Source of the DNA: CAZNRY01 sp964575675
GTDB lineage: Bacteria; Eisenbacteria; RBG-16-71-46; CAIMUX01; VGJL01
Reading direction: 5' to 3'
DNA: 6,459 nucleotides
Assembly: GCA_964575675.1 (NCBI GenBank)
Contig: CAZNRY010000197.1
Span: 1 to 6,459, forward strand
The translations under genes were made by a program, and so were the position numbers. Below, in pieces: positions 4,840 through 6,459 of the stretch (positions are counted from its first letter, which is position 1; each line of letters starts with the position of its first letter). The notes below the pieces were generated by a model. It searched no databases. It was given only the letters and a program-made list of their open reading frames with translations, and was not told the origin of the DNA.

Positions 4840-6459
4840 AAGCCCGCTTCCAGGCCGCGTTCCCAGATGACGCATCAGGGCCGCAGTCTACCAGAGGGTC
4901 GAAGTGGGTGCAAACCAGTCGCGGGGGACAGTCTAACGGAGGCCCCGAGCCGCCGAGCGCGGTGCGCAGGGAGATCGCGTCTGCGGGGAAACGGCCTGCG
5001 ACTCCTGGTTCAATCGGGCGCATTGATCCTCCTCGCCTCCGCCGCGGCCGCTCAGGTCGCACCCACGGCAGGGACGGCGGTCGTCCTGCGTGTCGGCCCG
5101 CTCTCCGTCACGAGGGATGATTTCTACCGCGAGTTTCGCAAGGCCGCTGTGGCCGACACCTCGACCCTCACCCCCGATCACAGAGGGGCGGAGAAGTTCC
5201 TCCACCGGTTCGCCGATGAGTTGATCCTCCGCGCCTGGGCCATGCGCGACACGACGGTGTTGAGCCCGGTGCGCCGGATCTCCCTGGAGGAGTCGATCAT
5301 TCAGGTCTACAAGGACGCCCTCCGCGATGAGCTCTTTCCGCGGTACGTCAAGGTCGATGACGATCTTCTGCGGCGGGTCTACCAGAGGATGGGGACCGAT
5401 CTGAGGCTGGCGGCGATCCGTGTCCCCACCTATGCCGAGCTCGATTCGGCGAAGGCCGCGCTCGCCTCGGGTCTCCCGTTCGGCGACGTGGCGCGCCGGT
5501 GGTCGAGGGCGTCCAGTCCCGTCGGGCCGGGCGGCGAGATCGGGTGGGTCCAGGCGAAATCGTTCCCGCCCGACGCGCAGGAAATCCTCTGGGCCCTCGA
5601 GACGGGGTCTGTGTCGCCGGCGATCCACGATGCGAACTTTCACTCGATCTATCGGGTCCTCGAGCAGCGTTCGAACCCGTCCTTGCGATCGTTCGACGAG
5701 GAACGCGCCGAGCTGTACCGGGCGATGATCACGCCGCTGCTCGGCAAAGCGGGCGGCGAGATGCACGCCGACCTGATGACGGCCTACCACTTCCGGGTCG
5801 ATCCCGACAACGCGGAATGGCTGCGCGCCTTTCTTCAGAAGGCGACCGCGGGAGTGCGGCGCGGCTACGACGCCGCCCGGGACAAGGCGTATTCCGAACC
5901 CGAGAAGCCGCTCTGGACTGCATCCCCGTTCACCGAAGCCGAGGGGAAGCGTCCGATCGCCTATGTGGACGGGGACACCCTGCCCGCGATCGAGTTCATC
6001 GACCAGCTCATGTTTATGCCGAGCATCGTTTGGCCAACCTTCGAAAACGTGAGCGATGTCTCGGACGTTGCAGATGAGGCCCTTTACGATCGCGCGCAGG
6101 CGATGGAGGCGAAGAAGCTCGGGCTCGGGAAGCGCCCTGAGTATGAAAGGCGGATTCTCGAGAAAAGGGGTGTCTTCTACTGGCGCGGCTACCGGGCGAC
6201 GAAGCTGCTCCCGAGTCTGGAACCGACTGAGCAGGAGATCCGGGCTCTCTACGAGCGGGGGCGGTCCAAGTACGATCTTCCCGAACGCCGCCGCTTCGTC
6301 CTGATCAACGTTCCCACCCTCGACCTGGCGCAGGAGGCCGTAGCGCGATTCCGGAAGGGACTCGTCCCGTCGAGCATCGTGCGGGAGATCGGCCGGCCGG
6401 ATCCCAACTTCATGGTCACCCCGGCCACGACCGCCGGTTGGAGCGTCTTCGGGCACCCC
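4837..6459 (+). CDS. Exported parvulin-type (PpiC/SurA-like) peptidyl-prolyl cis-trans isomerase, C-terminus beyond right edge
   Basis: Seen: open for 541 codons to the right edge with no stop. A signal peptide lies at about 49-72 (basic residues R50 and R55, a hydrophobic core at 54-67, then an alanine run ending before Q73), with no lipobox cysteine. An N-terminal helical region follows (about 80-188). A parvulin domain lies at about 189-280: IRVPT (194-198), GLPFGDVARRWS (212-223), GPGGEIGW (230-237) and HSIYRVLEQ (269-277). A linker follows with VDGD..PAIEFIDQL and an AKKLGL segment typical of SurA/PrsA-like proteins. From about 485 (RRFVLINVP) a second, weaker parvulin-like unit begins, with GW at 534-535 near the edge. 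Known: such proteins assist folding of secreted or outer-membrane proteins in the periplasm. Odd: residues 1-48 are Arg/Ser/Gly-rich and precede the signal peptide; ATG at 4837 has a strong ribosome site, but a later start is possible. The gene is divergent from the sugar operon, and a functional link is not shown. Confidence 0.92.
   Translation, partial: MKPASRPRSQMTHQGRSLPEGRSGCKPVAGDSLTEAPSRRARCAGRSRLRGNGLRLLVQSGALILLASAAAAQVAPTAGTAVVLRVGPLSVTRDDFYREFRKAAVADTSTLTPDHRGAEKFLHRFADELILRAWAMRDTTVLSPVRRISLEESIIQVYKDALRDELFPRYVKVDDDLLRRVYQRMGTDLRLAAIRVPTYAELDSAKAALASGLPFGDVARRWSRASSPVGPGGEIGWVQAKSFPPDAQEILWALETGSVSPAIHDANFHSIYRVLEQRSNPSLRSFDEERAELYRAMITPLLGKAGGEMHADLMTAYHFRVDPDNAEWLRAFLQKATAGVRRGYDAARDKAYSEPEKPLWTASPFTEAEGKRPIAYVDGDTLPAIEFIDQLMFMPSIVWPTFENVSDVSDVADEALYDRAQAMEAKKLGLGKRPEYERRILEKRGVFYWRGYRATKLLPSLEPTEQEIRALYERGRSKYDLPERRRFVLINVPTLDLAQEAVARFRKGLVPSSIVREIGRPDPNFMVTPATTAGWSVFGHP

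Noticed and set aside
4933..6456. 507-codon open frame on the minus strand opposite the parvulin gene
   Set aside because: It is the antisense shadow of a GC-rich gene. Its translation is Arg/Gly/Asp-rich with no recognisable domain, while the plus strand shows a signal peptide and a parvulin core.

Overview
This is a GC-rich, densely coded bacterial window with seven protein genes. Six lie on the minus strand in one tight block (positions 4796 down to 1, leaving the left edge). One lies on the plus strand (4837 to the right edge) and is transcribed divergently. No RNA gene, mobile element, CRISPR array or long intergenic stretch was seen. Start codons are mixed (ATG, GTG, TTG), and neighbouring genes overlap or sit a few bases apart. 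Base composition, gene style and family mix suggest an uncultured or soil/sediment-type Gram-negative lineage (for example the Gemmatimonadota/Eisenbacteria/Acidobacteria type). That placement is inference, because no marker gene is present.

Minus-strand block, in transcription order: a DPM1/ArnC-like family 2 glycosyltransferase (4044..4796); an extended SDR nucleotide-sugar epimerase/dehydratase (3035..4054); a DegT/DnrJ/EryC1 PLP sugar aminotransferase (1920..3038); a four-helix small DMT/EamA (SMR/ArnE-like) membrane protein (1564..1941); a class I SAM methyltransferase (715..1560); and the N-terminal 226 residues of a multispanning GT39/PMT_2-type glycosyltransferase (1..680, C-terminus outside the window). 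Overlaps of 11, 4 and 22 nt and gaps of 3 and 34 nt indicate one translationally coupled operon.

Read together, these genes have the logic of a lipid-linked sugar pathway. The SDR and aminotransferase make an amino sugar, possibly methylated. The GT2 loads a sugar onto a polyprenyl phosphate on the cytoplasmic face, the small DMT protein flips it, and the GT39-type enzyme transfers it to an acceptor on the outer face. The part list parallels the arn (L-Ara4N lipid A modification) operon, but the formyltransferase and deformylase are absent, a methyltransferase is present and the gene order differs. It is therefore probably a different, uncharacterised surface-glycosylation cassette.

Plus strand: an exported parvulin-type (PpiC/SurA-like) peptidyl-prolyl isomerase, cut by the right edge, with one clear parvulin domain and the start of a second, more divergent one. 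Its annotated start is debatable, because about 48 unusual residues precede an otherwise clean signal peptide.
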